Positions 16,547 to 24,911 of a stretch of DNA of 64,000 bases are shown piece by piece. Location of the stretch: the NCBI RefSeq assembly GCF_008729015.1, contig NZ_RKSM01000001.1:372001-436000 (forward strand), in the 5' to 3' direction. Numbering within the stretch: position 1 is the first letter of the stretch; every line of letters starts with the position of its first letter. Made by a program: the position numbers and the translations under genes. The notes beneath the pieces were generated by a model that was not told the DNA's origin, ran no database searches, and was given only the letters and a program-made list of their open reading frames with translations. Source of the stretch: Haloarcula sp. CBA1129. Lineage in GTDB: Archaea > Halobacteriota > Halobacteria > Halobacteriales > Haloarculaceae.

Positions 16547-17524
16547 TTACTCGTGACCTGACACCCGAACTGGCTCGTAGGGGTCTTCCAGCCACTCTAC
16601 ATCGCTGTCTGAGAGATCGATTTCGAGCGCCGCAACTGCTTCTTCGAGGTGTTCGAGGCTACTCGTCCCGATAATCGGTGCGTCGACCCATTCCTTATCG
16701 AGCACCCATGCCAGCGCGATCTGTGCCATCGAGGCGTCGTATTCATCGGCCAGTTCCTGTACGCGCTCGTTGACCTCGCGACCGTTGCCCTCGTAATAGG
16801 GGTGTTCACGAGCGTAGTCGTCCGTCTCGCCCCGCACCGTCTCCTCGACCTCCTCGTGCGGGCGGGTGAGATAGCCCCGGGCGAGCGGACTCCACGGAAT
16901 GACGCCGACGTTCTCTTTCTCACACAGGGGCAGCATCTCGCGCTCCTCCTCGCGGTACAGCAGGTTGTAGTGGTTCTGCATCGTCTCGAACCGCTCCAGC
17001 CCTTCGCGCTCGCTCGTCCGCAGCGCGTCGGCGAACTGGTGTGTCCACATCGAGGACGCGCCGACGTAGCGCGCCTGTCCGCGCCGCACTGCATCATCCA
17101 GCGCCCCGAGCGTCTGTTCGATGGGCGTGTCGTAATCCCAGCGGTGAATCTGGTAGAGATCGACGGTGTCCATCCCGAGCCGGGACAGCGAGTTCGACAG
17201 TTCCTGTCCGATGGCTTTCCGCGAGAGTCCCCCGGAGTTGGGGTTGTCCTCGTCCATCTGGAAGTAGCCCTTCGTCGCCACGACCTGACTGTCTCGGTCA
17301 TAATCGTCAAGAGCGGTCCCGAGGACGCGCTCGGACTCGCCCATCGAGTACATATTGGCCGTATCGAAGAAGTTGATGCCGAGGTCGATAGCCCGTTCGA
17401 TCACCTCGCGGCTCTCGTCCTCGTCGAGCACCCAGTCGCGCCACTCCGAGGTTCCGAAGCTCATACAGCCCAGACAGAGCCGGCTGACCTCCATGCCAGT
17501 CGACCCGAGTGTCGTGTACTCCAT
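16547..17524 (-). CDS. Aldo/keto reductase
   Basis: 325 residues starting MEYTTLGSTGMEVSRLCLG, a typical AKR N-terminus. The catalytic tetrad region is visible: Asp in NFFDTANMYSMGESE (with Tyr), the Lys in VVATKG, and the His in QIHRWDYDTPIEQT. Late cofactor-binding residues lie in IIGTSSLEHLEEA. It should reduce a carbonyl compound using NADPH; the closest type is the YajO/Tas-like AKR group. An upstream in-frame extension (to 17626) overlaps the ABC permease gene and lacks AKR sequence, so it was rejected. Confidence 0.9.
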   Translation of the reverse strand: MEYTTLGSTGMEVSRLCLGCMSFGTSEWRDWVLDEDESREVIERAIDLGINFFDTANMYSMGESERVLGTALDDYDRDSQVVATKGYFQMDEDNPNSGGLSRKAIGQELSNSLSRLGMDTVDLYQIHRWDYDTPIEQTLGALDDAVRRGQARYVGASSMWTHQFADALRTSEREGLERFETMQNHYNLLYREEEREMLPLCEKENVGVIPWSPLARGYLTRPHEEVEETVRGETDDYAREHPYYEGNGREVNERVQELADEYDASMAQIALAWVLDKEWVDAPIIGTSSLEHLEEAVAALEIDLSDSDVEWLEDPYEPVRVSGHE

Positions 17525-17567
17525 GCTCGGGTTCGCGTTCGCACTGGCGAAAAAGGTTCGGCGTGGA

Positions 17568-18656
17568 CTACAGGGCTTCCGCTGCGACCCGACCGATGTA
17601 CAGCCTCGCCGCGGCGTAGCCCGCAATCGCCACCACGACTGCTCCGCCGACGTGGCCGTAGGTCAGCAGCGTCGGGCTGTCGACCGCGAGTTTCGCGACC
17701 GTCGTCGCCGGATGCTCCGGGAGGAGAACCGCTCCCCCGAACAGCACGAGCGTGAGCACGGAGAACAGCAACTGCGCTGGGCGGCGGTTCTGGAGGGAGA
17801 TGCCCAGCACAACGCCGAGCGTCACGACGACGACGGTAACTGCGGTGATGAACAGCAGAATCGCTGCCGGGTTCGAGACGGCGATGCCGTTCGTGGACAG
17901 CAGTCCGAGCCACAGCAGCACCTGTGCGGGGGCGAGCAACACCATCCCGAGGGCCTTGCCGTCGATGATGTCGAGCAGCGACACCGGGGCGACGCGCAGC
18001 AGTTCCATCGTGCCGCGTTCGATCTCCTCGGTGACGGTGTCGACGGCCACCGAGCCGCTGATAAAGGGCGGGAGGAACAGCAGCAGCGGAATCAGGATGG
18101 TGTAGGTGAACCCGAAGTACTGGCTCGCGCTGACGGTAAACGGGAGCGGCACGGGCGGCTGGTCGAGATACGGCGTCCGCTCCAGTCGCTCCTGTCGCTC
18201 CAGCGCACTGAGGACTCGTCGCACCTCGACGACGATGAGCGTCGACCGGATGCTCCCCTCGGGGACGACGGCGGTGACCTGTATTTGCTCTCCCGGTCCG
18301 CGCGTCGACGGTACGTACTGGCCGCGCAGTATCGCGTCTACCCGGCGCTGGTCGAACGCCCGCTGTGCGGCTGCTTCGTTCTCGAAGGTAGTGACGCTGG
18401 TCCCGTCCTGTTCGGCGGCCGCAGCCTCCAACTCCTCGCGGGCGTCGCCGGTGACGGCCATCTCCACCTCGCCGGCCGCGACCGAGCCGGGGTCGTACAG
18501 CGACGTGAGGCCGACGACGAGAAAGGAGGAGAACCCCGCGACGAACAGCTGAATGAGCAGCGCCAGCACGATGGTCTTCTCGCGGGACAGCGACCGGATG
18601 TCCCGCCGGGCCACGACCACCCGCGGGTCGCGCCAGAAGGGGCGGTCTTCAGACAA
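17568..18656 (-). CDS. ABC-2 type transporter permease (NatB-like), second permease of operon
   Basis: 362 residues with an N-terminal helix, a long extracellular domain (about 60-175) and a cluster of C-terminal helices, the layout of NatB/CcmB-like ABC-2 permeases. The segment VTEEIERGTMELLRVAPVSL is the typical cytoplasmic coupling helix. The start is a TTG overlapping the previous stop by eight bases; no ATG is available, and coupling to the upstream gene would explain the weak start. It works with the ATPase at 20653-21555 and the fused permease to export or remodel an unknown substrate, commonly sodium or a drug in this family. Confidence 0.82.
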   Translation of the reverse strand: MSEDRPFWRDPRVVVARRDIRSLSREKTIVLALLIQLFVAGFSSFLVVGLTSLYDPGSVAAGEVEMAVTGDAREELEAAAAEQDGTSVTTFENEAAAQRAFDQRRVDAILRGQYVPSTRGPGEQIQVTAVVPEGSIRSTLIVVEVRRVLSALERQERLERTPYLDQPPVPLPFTVSASQYFGFTYTILIPLLLFLPPFISGSVAVDTVTEEIERGTMELLRVAPVSLLDIIDGKALGMVLLAPAQVLLWLGLLSTNGIAVSNPAAILLFITAVTVVVVTLGVVLGISLQNRRPAQLLFSVLTLVLFGGAVLLPEHPATTVAKLAVDSPTLLTYGHVGGAVVVAIAGYAAARLYIGRVAAEAL

Positions 18657-20652
18657 GGGTGCTCACCACCGCGAAGTTGTAGGCGAAGTGAATGACGATA
18701 GCCAGCCCCAATCCGACGAGATAGGCCCGGCGTCCGCGGCTCGCACCCACCGACGAGATGGCCGCGGTTACCGTGTGCAGAGCCAGCGGGAGCAGGAACA
18801 GCAGCCCCGCAACCCACAGCGGCAGGCCGGTCGGCAGGGTTGCGCCCTGCAGCGCCGCCTCGCCAATTGGGAGGCTCTCTAAGTCGGACAGCCTAGCGAT
18901 AAGCAGACCTTTCTCTCCGATGAAAAAGCCGAGTCCGGAGAGCGCACCGACGCCGAGCGCCGACCGAAGCGTCCGCTCGTAGCGGGCGTGCTCGTAGCCG
19001 GCATAGACGTGCAGGCTCTTTGCCAGTTCCTCGATGACGACGATGACCCCGAGCACTAGCACGATACCGAGCGACTGGTTCGTCCCGAAGACGTTCAGCG
19101 ACACCGAGTCGAGGACGAACAGGAACGCGATGGCTGCCAGTTCCGCGACGATGACAAGCGGCAACAGGACGACGCTCATCTTCAGCGCGCTCCGGCGGGA
19201 GTTGATACCGCCGGCCAGCGCGTCGAGCACCTTCAGCGGAATCGGTCGCTGGGTGAACATGTCCTCTTCCCGGTACAGGCCCGCGCCCAGACCGAACAGC
19301 ACCAGTCCGGTCAAAAGGGGCGGCGTCACCGAGAACACGAACGACGAGAGGCCGACCGACTGCCCGGTCAGGTCGAGCACGACCAGCGTCAGCGGCGAGA
19401 TGAGTGCAATCGGTGTTACGTCGGTGAAGATCGCCGGCACGAACGCGTAGGACGTCAGCGTCACCGTTATGGTCACCGTAACGAAGGTGAGTTCCTTGAA
19501 CGAGCGGGCGAACATCGCCCCGCAGAACGTCGCCGAGAGGAAGAGGACGACGAGCGGGACCACCGCCAGCACTGCGACGTAGCTCCCCGCCGGCGCGATG
19601 TTTCCGAACCGTAGCGCGCCGGTGATGAGCGTCGCCACGCCGACAGCACCGACGAAGTACGGGAGTGTCTTTCCGCCGATGATGTCGCCCCGCGAGGCCG
19701 GTGTCACCAGCAGGAGCTCCCCCCGGCGGTTCAGCCGTTCGGAGAGCATCGACGAGCCGTAGGCCTGAATGACGAAGTTCATCGGCACGATGTAGAGGAA
19801 GGCGAGCACGAGCGACTCGAAGGGGAACGGCGGCGAGATATCGGAGGGAGTGCCGCCTTGCACGTCGCCGGTCAACCGCGCGCCGATAGCGCCTAAGTTC
19901 GCGCCGCTGCCGCCGGCGGTTCCGTCACCGCCGCTCGTCGCCGACCCATCAATACTGCTCGTGTCTGTACCATCGTCGCCAGCAGCCCTGTCTGTGTGAC
20001 TACCGTCACCACGGTCAGAACCACCGTCTGTCGTTTCTGAGCCACTTCCGTCAGTGTCCGCACTGCCGTCACCGTCAGCTCCGTCCGCGTTGCTGCTGTC
20101 GCCGCCATCAGAACCCTCGTCGGTAGTTCCCGACCCACTCCCGTCAGTGCCTGAGCCGCCGTCGGGTCCCTCATCTCGTGGGTCAAGCTGGCTGCTCCCC
20201 GACTGTTGCTCGTAGACAAGTGTCACGGACACCGGGAACGCGGCGGTCCCGTTGTCGTCCCGAGCGAGAGTCCGGTCGTTGTACTGCGCCGTGCTGTCGC
20301 GGAGTTCGGTGAGCGCGGCCCGCTCCTTGGCTGTCTGTGGGACGTTCTGGAGTCGTATTCCTCGATACAGGAGTTCCTGTTGGCGTCGCTCGATAGCGGC
20401 GGGGTCCGGCTCACGGATATCGAAGGTCCGATCATCGGCCGCGACGCCGTAGTAGGGGCTGCCCTCGTCAACACCAATCCGGTAGATGCCGTCGTCCATG
20501 CCCGCACCAGCGCCGCCACTGACGGCTATCGCGGCGACCGCGCCCATCGCAACGAGGGACAGTCCCATCACGACGACGGTCCGTTTGTCCACGCCGCCGG
20601 CGTTTTTCGTCACCTCCCACTTTGCGACGCGAAGGAGTGTTTCCAGTTGCAT
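18649..20652 (-). CDS. ABC-2 permease fused to a PrsW-like intramembrane protease domain
   Basis: 667 residues in three parts. Residues 1-150 and 275-480 form an ABC-2 permease, with a first helix, extracellular domain and the coupling segment LNRRGELLLVTPASRGDI. Residues 151-250 are a low-complexity Gly/Ser/Asp/Thr stretch within the extracellular part. From about 490 to 667 a second set of membrane helices carries the PrsW pattern: EELAK (541-545, EExxK), GFFIGEK with Glu580, His626 in a helix, and HFAYN (655-659). PrsW proteins are glutamic intramembrane proteases that cleave anti-sigma factors in Bacillus. A fusion to a transporter permease suggests processing of a substrate or regulation of transport, as inference. 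Directly downstream of the ATPase stop. Confidence 0.8.
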   Translation of the reverse strand: MQLETLLRVAKWEVTKNAGGVDKRTVVVMGLSLVAMGAVAAIAVSGGAGAGMDDGIYRIGVDEGSPYYGVAADDRTFDIREPDPAAIERRQQELLYRGIRLQNVPQTAKERAALTELRDSTAQYNDRTLARDDNGTAAFPVSVTLVYEQQSGSSQLDPRDEGPDGGSGTDGSGSGTTDEGSDGGDSSNADGADGDGSADTDGSGSETTDGGSDRGDGSHTDRAAGDDGTDTSSIDGSATSGGDGTAGGSGANLGAIGARLTGDVQGGTPSDISPPFPFESLVLAFLYIVPMNFVIQAYGSSMLSERLNRRGELLLVTPASRGDIIGGKTLPYFVGAVGVATLITGALRFGNIAPAGSYVAVLAVVPLVVLFLSATFCGAMFARSFKELTFVTVTITVTLTSYAFVPAIFTDVTPIALISPLTLVVLDLTGQSVGLSSFVFSVTPPLLTGLVLFGLGAGLYREEDMFTQRPIPLKVLDALAGGINSRRSALKMSVVLLPLVIVAELAAIAFLFVLDSVSLNVFGTNQSLGIVLVLGVIVVIEELAKSLHVYAGYEHARYERTLRSALGVGALSGLGFFIGEKGLLIARLSDLESLPIGEAALQGATLPTGLPLWVAGLLFLLPLALHTVTAAISSVGASRGRRAYLVGLGLAIVIHFAYNFAVVSTLV
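19903..20202 (-). repeat. Low-complexity Gly/Ser/Asp/Thr coding stretch
   Basis: Codes for residues about 151-250 of the fused permease. It consists of imperfect runs such as DGSGSGTTDEGSDGGDS and DGSGSETTDGGSDRGDGS, so a unit of roughly 34 residues is recognisably duplicated. It lies in the predicted extracellular region and is likely an extended, possibly O-glycosylated linker. Confidence 0.75.
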
Positions 20653-21555
20653 CTACTCCGCGTCCTCCTCGACGTACCGCGTGCCGCGGGTCCCGGCCTC
20701 TGCGACGTTGAGGAACACCTCCTCCAGACTGGACTCCTCTGTTCGTATGTCGACTACCTCTCCGCCGTTTGCTTCTGCCTGTTCGCGCGTCGCTTCGACG
20801 GCGTCCATGCTCTCGACGACCCGCTTGTACGACTCGTTCTCCTGCACGGCGTCGGGCACGTCGACGGTCGTATAGACGTGATACCGCGTGTGGCCGTACT
20901 CGGCCTGAAGTTCCTCGAGATCGCCGCGGGCGACGATTTCGCCTTCGTTCATGATGACGACCCGGTCACAGATGGACTCGACGTGAAAGAGGTTATGCGC
21001 CGAGAAGACGATGGTCTTGCCTTCCTTCGCCAACTGCTCGGTGAACTCGATGACGTAGTTCGTCGTCAGTGGGTCCAGCCCCGACGCCGGCTCGTCGTAG
21101 ATGAGCACGTCGGGGTCGTTGATGAGCGAGCGGGCGATGGCGACCTTCCGTTTCATCCCCTTGGACATATCCCCGAGCTTCCGGTCGCGGTGTTCGAGTT
21201 CGAGTTCGTCAAGCGTGTCGTGCATCCGCTCCTCGGCCACGTCCGGGTCAACGTCGTAGAGGTCGGCGAAGAATTTCAGATAAGATATCGGTGTCATCTC
21301 CTCGTACAGCGGCGACTCCTCGGGGAGAAAGCCCAGTTGCTGGCGCATCTCCGCGGTCTCGGTATCGAGCCCCGCTATCTCGGCGGAGCCGCTCGTCGGC
21401 TCCAGCAGGCCCGCGAGCATCTTCAGCGTCGTCGTTTTGCCGGCCCCGTTTGGCCCGATAATTCCGAACACCTCGCCGCGGTCGACTGAAAACGAACTGC
21501 CCTGTACAGCGACGAAACCGCCGTACTCCTTCCGAATATCCCGGGCGTCAATCAT
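20653..21555 (-). CDS. ABC transporter ATP-binding protein (NatA/CcmA-like)
   Basis: 300 residues. Walker A is GPNGAGKTT near residue 35, the signature is the variant MSKGM (DMSKGMKRKVAIARSL), Walker B is VLIYDEPASGLDP and the switch His lies in FSAHNLFHVE. The C-terminal 80 residues form the extra regulatory region common in NatA-type exporters. It is first in a three-gene operon whose two permeases follow with zero and overlapping spacing. Substrate unknown. Confidence 0.9.
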   Translation of the reverse strand: MIDARDIRKEYGGFVAVQGSSFSVDRGEVFGIIGPNGAGKTTTLKMLAGLLEPTSGSAEIAGLDTETAEMRQQLGFLPEESPLYEEMTPISYLKFFADLYDVDPDVAEERMHDTLDELELEHRDRKLGDMSKGMKRKVAIARSLINDPDVLIYDEPASGLDPLTTNYVIEFTEQLAKEGKTIVFSAHNLFHVESICDRVVIMNEGEIVARGDLEELQAEYGHTRYHVYTTVDVPDAVQENESYKRVVESMDAVEATREQAEANGGEVVDIRTEESSLEEVFLNVAEAGTRGTRYVEEDAE

Positions 21556-21615
21556 CTGCCGATTGGTTGTGAGTGAACCAACCTATACCTTGGCTCCGGC
21601 CTATTGCTTCTGATA

Positions 21616-22047
21616 ATGGCACTCGAACTCGGCACTAACAGCGTTTCTCTCGAGAAAACACCAGACGGGCGACGGTTGGTCGTCCGGCACGATGTCGCTG
21701 CGTCAGTCGATACTGTGTGGGATATCCTGACCGACACCGAATGCTGGGCAGACTGGGGCCCGTCGGTCACAGCTGTCGAGACAACGACTCGGCATATCGA
21801 TGTCGGCACGACCGGCCGGGTTCGGGCTGCTGGAGTGGTGTGGCTCCCGTTCGAGGTGACAGCGTGTACGCCGTATCGCTGGACGTGGAACGTCGCGCGG
21901 CTCCCCGCGACGGGCCATTTCGCTGAAGAGCGGGCCGACGGCGCAGTCGTCGGGTTCGAAATTCCGCCGCTGGCGACTGGCTACGCCCCGGTGTGTGCCC
22001 GCGCGTGCCAGCGTATCGCCGCGATGGCACAGCGGCGCGAAACGTAG
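21616..22047 (+). CDS. SRPBCC-superfamily (START-like) small protein
   Basis: 143 residues. The sequence RRLVVRHDVAASVDTVWDIL followed by TDTECWADWGPSV is the standard opening of polyketide-cyclase/START-like SRPBCC proteins, which form a ligand-binding cavity. WLPFEVTACTPYRWTWNV is the typical strand-loop-strand in the middle. Ligand unknown. Divergent from the ABC operon, 60 bp between start codons. I chose the ATG at 21616; an upstream TTG at 21604 is less likely. Confidence 0.75.
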   Translation: MALELGTNSVSLEKTPDGRRLVVRHDVAASVDTVWDILTDTECWADWGPSVTAVETTTRHIDVGTTGRVRAAGVVWLPFEVTACTPYRWTWNVARLPATGHFAEERADGAVVGFEIPPLATGYAPVCARACQRIAAMAQRRET

Positions 22048-22067
22048 GCAGCGACCGCGCCGACCCC

Positions 22068-23285
22068 TCAGGTCTGTAGTGGCGTCTTCGAGCGCGTGTC
22101 GGTGTCTTCCACGGAGCTATCCGTCCTCGTGATGTCCGTAATCTCGAAGCGTGTCCCGCCCTCATCGCTTGCAGCCACATCGATGTCCCAGCCGTGGGCT
22201 TCGACGATGCGCTGGACGATTGCCAGCCCCAGCCCGCCTTCGCCGTCTATGGTGGAATACCCGTCGTCGAGCACCGCATCACGCTTTTCGGGCGGGATTC
22301 CGGAGCCGTCATCGGCAACGTAGAACCCCTCAGCCGTCTCGCCAACACGAATCAGCAGGCCAGAATTGCCATGTTCGAGGGCGTCCTCGGACTCTGCCTG
22401 ACTGCCCGTCGAACCGTGTTCCACACTGTCGTCGGCCCCCGGTCGAGTGTCCATGGAACCATGCTCCACGGCGTTCCGAAACAGGTTCTCGAACAGGTGC
22501 CGGAGCCGATCCGGGTCGGCGTCGATGACGGCTGTCACTTCGTTTTTTAGCGTCGCATCCCCTGTCGGTACGGCCTCCCAGCAGCTATCGACCAGTTCTG
22601 CGAGATCAACGGTCTCCGTATCGCTGATGACGTGTCCGCTTCGAGCCAGCGTCAACGTTCGGTCAATGAGCGTTCCCATTCGGTCCATCGCTGTCGCAGC
22701 CGTCTCCAGATGCTCCGAATCGCGGTCCATTCGTTCGAGTTCGAGCTGCCCGGACGCGACGTTGAGCGGGTTCCGGAGGTCGTGTGCCACAACGGCCGCG
22801 AACTCGTCGAGACGTTCGTTGCGCTGCTCGACAGCCTCCCGACGAAGCCGCTGTCGCTCGGCCTCGACAGCCCGAGAGATCGCCCGGGCTTCGAAGATGC
22901 CGGCGACCAGACCGCCCGAGCCACCAACGCCAACTGCAAACAGTACCCATCCGATATTCCACCGTAGCGACCCGGTCGACCAAGTCTGCATCATCAGGAG
23001 GTTCAATAACAGGAAACTGCTAAGCCCACCGGCAAACCAAACCCCGATCCGTTGATACCGTGACAAGGTGAGTTCTGAGTTCCCCAGCCAGAACCCCCCG
23101 ACGATAATCACCGCGGCAAACGGGACGACTGCCAGCATACTGACTACGAAATCGGCCGTGAGAACGGCTGGAAGCCCAGCGTCAGAAAAATAAAAGTAAT
23201 TGCCGACGATTCCAAGCAGGAGGCCCCATCCAACTGCCTGAATAATGGCTGGCAGGCGATCTGAGCGGCGATTTGGGTCTGTCAC
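22068..23285 (-). CDS. Membrane histidine kinase with repeat-expanded N box
   Basis: 405 residues. Four N-terminal helices (about 12-130) form an uncharacterised sensor. The HisKA domain has His168 in FAAVVAHDLRNPLN, and the HATPase follows with NLFRNAVEHG (N271), DDGSGIP and GLGLAIVQRIVEAHGW. Immediately after the N box the motif VEHGS is repeated: Glu274, Glu289 and Glu304 sit exactly 15 residues apart, so the ATP-lid region carries a 45-bp tandem duplication. No partner response regulator is adjacent. Related C-terminal phrasing links it to the kinases at 12.7 and 23.9 kb. Confidence 0.9.
   Translation of the reverse strand: MTDPNRRSDRLPAIIQAVGWGLLLGIVGNYFYFSDAGLPAVLTADFVVSMLAVVPFAAVIIVGGFWLGNSELTLSRYQRIGVWFAGGLSSFLLLNLLMMQTWSTGSLRWNIGWVLFAVGVGGSGGLVAGIFEARAISRAVEAERQRLRREAVEQRNERLDEFAAVVAHDLRNPLNVASGQLELERMDRDSEHLETAATAMDRMGTLIDRTLTLARSGHVISDTETVDLAELVDSCWEAVPTGDATLKNEVTAVIDADPDRLRHLFENLFRNAVEHGSMDTRPGADDSVEHGSTGSQAESEDALEHGNSGLLIRVGETAEGFYVADDGSGIPPEKRDAVLDDGYSTIDGEGGLGLAIVQRIVEAHGWDIDVAASDEGGTRFEITDITRTDSSVEDTDTRSKTPLQT
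22365..22472 (-). repeat. 45-bp tandem repeat inside histidine-kinase ATP-binding domain
   Basis: Two full 45-base units and a partial third: residues 272-286, 287-301 and 302-307, each beginning with a (A/S)-(V/L)-E-H-G core. The first copy is the true N box; the others are extra copies in a region that is normally not repeated. DNA identity between units is moderate, so the duplication is not very recent. Confidence 0.8.
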
Positions 23286-23395
23286 TTCCGCATCGGTTTG
23301 TTAGATGAACATTTCCCACTACTGGCCAACGGAACAGTCGTGCACCGCGCTTTCCGGCATCGTCGTCCACAGTACTGCCGGACAAGCCTGTCGTT

Positions 23396-23632
23396 CTACT
23401 GTTTGGTTACGCGAGCGTCCGATACTTTGTGGATGTCGTCGTCGATGCCGGTGCCGTCACAGTCGTCATTCGGACAACGATAGTGCCAGCCGTCTTCCGT
23501 GGCCGCCCGCTCGGTAAACCGGTCGCCGCATTCGTCGCAGTAGAGCTGCCCGTCCGAACACGTGTCGCGGTGGAGTTCGAGTTCGAGTTCTGTGCCGAAG
23601 GTTCGTTTGCAGTTCCGACAAATATGAGGCAT
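23396..23632 (-). CDS. Small zinc-finger protein (C2H2-like plus CxxC)
   Basis: 78 residues with three metal-binding clusters: CRNCKRTFGTELELELHRDTC (a C2H2/C2HC-like finger), CDECGDRF, and CPNDDC. It probably binds two zinc ions and may contact DNA or RNA; haloarchaea have many such proteins with unknown roles. A TATA-like GCTATAAGG is about 25 bases upstream. The gaps on both sides (23286-23395 and 23633-23875) show no further gene. Confidence 0.75.
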   Translation of the reverse strand: MPHICRNCKRTFGTELELELHRDTCSDGQLYCDECGDRFTERAATEDGWHYRCPNDDCDGTGIDDDIHKVSDARVTKQ

Positions 23633-23875
23633 ATTCGAAACTACAGATTCATCCCTTATAGCGATACCGGAACGTTCACGGCCGCTTCTTTCCGTTGACG
23701 GAAGGTTCGGGTCGGCCGCCGTCCGTCGGTTTTCGATACGCTATACACCTAACATCTTGGACAGTAATGGGTGATTGCACTGACCAACCACGGACACCTC
23801 TCGGCAGTAGCCAGTTCGGGACCAGACCAGCCGCCGTCTTCCAGAGACCGAGAGCGATTCTGCGGGAGAAAACCG

Positions 23876-24868
23876 CTAGGCCGTCGTCACGTCGATTCGC
23901 GTGCCGCCAGATTCGCTCTCCCCGACTGACACTGTCCACCCGTGGGCTCTCGCTGCAGTGTCGACGAGGAACAGTCCATACCCTTCCCCTTCCGTCGTTG
24001 TCCCGAAGCCTTGCTTGAACACCTCATCGCGATCCGCATCGGGAATCCCCGGGCCGTCGTCGGCCACGTAGAACCCCGAATCGGTGTCACCGATGGTGAC
24101 GGTCACCGATCCCTCGCTGTGTGTGACAGCGTTGTCGAACAGTTCGCGGAGAAGCACCTGCAGTCGGTCGTTTTCGGCGTCAATAGTCGCATCCGTCGCC
24201 ACTTCGACCGTCGCGTCCTCGTAGCTCGCTGCGGCCCAGACCTCAGTGGCGACATCAGCCAGCGAAAGCGAGGCGGTTTCCGAGACGGGGCACGCGATGC
24301 TTCCGATGCGGGAGAGGTCGGTAAGCAGCGTCTCGACGCGGCGCACGGACCGAAGCAACGCGTCTTCATGGGGCTCACCGATGTCCAGTAGCTCTAACCG
24401 CCCCATGATGACATTCAGCGGGTTCTTGGCGTCATGGGAGACGCCGCTCGAAATCTCGTCCCATTGTCTGGCACCGACCCACCAGTCCGTCGGCCACCGG
24501 GTCGCGTACGCTTCGAGTTTCGCGGCCAGCAGGGATACCGGTGTTTCCGTCGTCACGTAATCAGTGGCGCCGGCCCGGAGCGCCTCAGTGACTCGCTCCG
24601 GGTCGGGGTCGACCGCGGTGAACACAATCGGGACCACGGCCCCGGCCGCTCGCAGTTCCTCAAGCACCGCTACCCCGTTGAGGTCGCCGTCATCACCGAT
24701 GACGATACCTCTGATATCACCGTCGCTCAGTCGGTCTCGTATCGCGCTCGTGTCTTGGGCTACCTCAGCTGTTACCCCGTCCGTCGTCAGCGTTTCGGAG
24801 AGGTCCCCGGCAAGGTCAGTCGCTTCGCTACCGACCACGAGATAGGTAGTCCCACGAGCAGGCGTCAT
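23876..24868 (-). CDS. Histidine kinase with degenerate receiver (pseudo-receiver) domain
   Basis: 330 residues, soluble. Residues 5-120 have the receiver fold (YLVVGSEATD, GIVIGDDGD, AGATDYV), but the first-strand acidic pair is replaced by GSE and the conserved Lys near the end reads TTETP. Phosphorylation is therefore unlikely, although Asp59 is present. A HisKA domain follows with His145 in SGVSHDAKNPLNVI. The HATPase has LFDNAVTHSEGSVT, DDGPGIPDADRD and GYGLFLVDTAARAHGW. Likely a cytoplasmic kinase controlled by a non-phosphorylated receiver-like module. Confidence 0.85.
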   Translation of the reverse strand: MTPARGTTYLVVGSEATDLAGDLSETLTTDGVTAEVAQDTSAIRDRLSDGDIRGIVIGDDGDLNGVAVLEELRAAGAVVPIVFTAVDPDPERVTEALRAGATDYVTTETPVSLLAAKLEAYATRWPTDWWVGARQWDEISSGVSHDAKNPLNVIMGRLELLDIGEPHEDALLRSVRRVETLLTDLSRIGSIACPVSETASLSLADVATEVWAAASYEDATVEVATDATIDAENDRLQVLLRELFDNAVTHSEGSVTVTIGDTDSGFYVADDGPGIPDADRDEVFKQGFGTTTEGEGYGLFLVDTAARAHGWTVSVGESESGGTRIDVTTA

Positions 24869-24911
24869 CTGGTAGCACTACGAAAACAGGTGATAAGAAA
24901 CCGACGGTGGC

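Noticed and set aside
19903..20202. Repetitive block considered as a CRISPR or non-coding repeat
   Set aside because: It is in frame inside the permease, with no spacers of even length; it is a low-complexity protein linker.
23633..23875. Short frames on both strands in the gap before the kinase at 23.9 kb
   Set aside because: Composition is not protein-like for this organism (few acidic residues, many Arg/Ser/Trp) and the frames overlap the kinase gene antisense.
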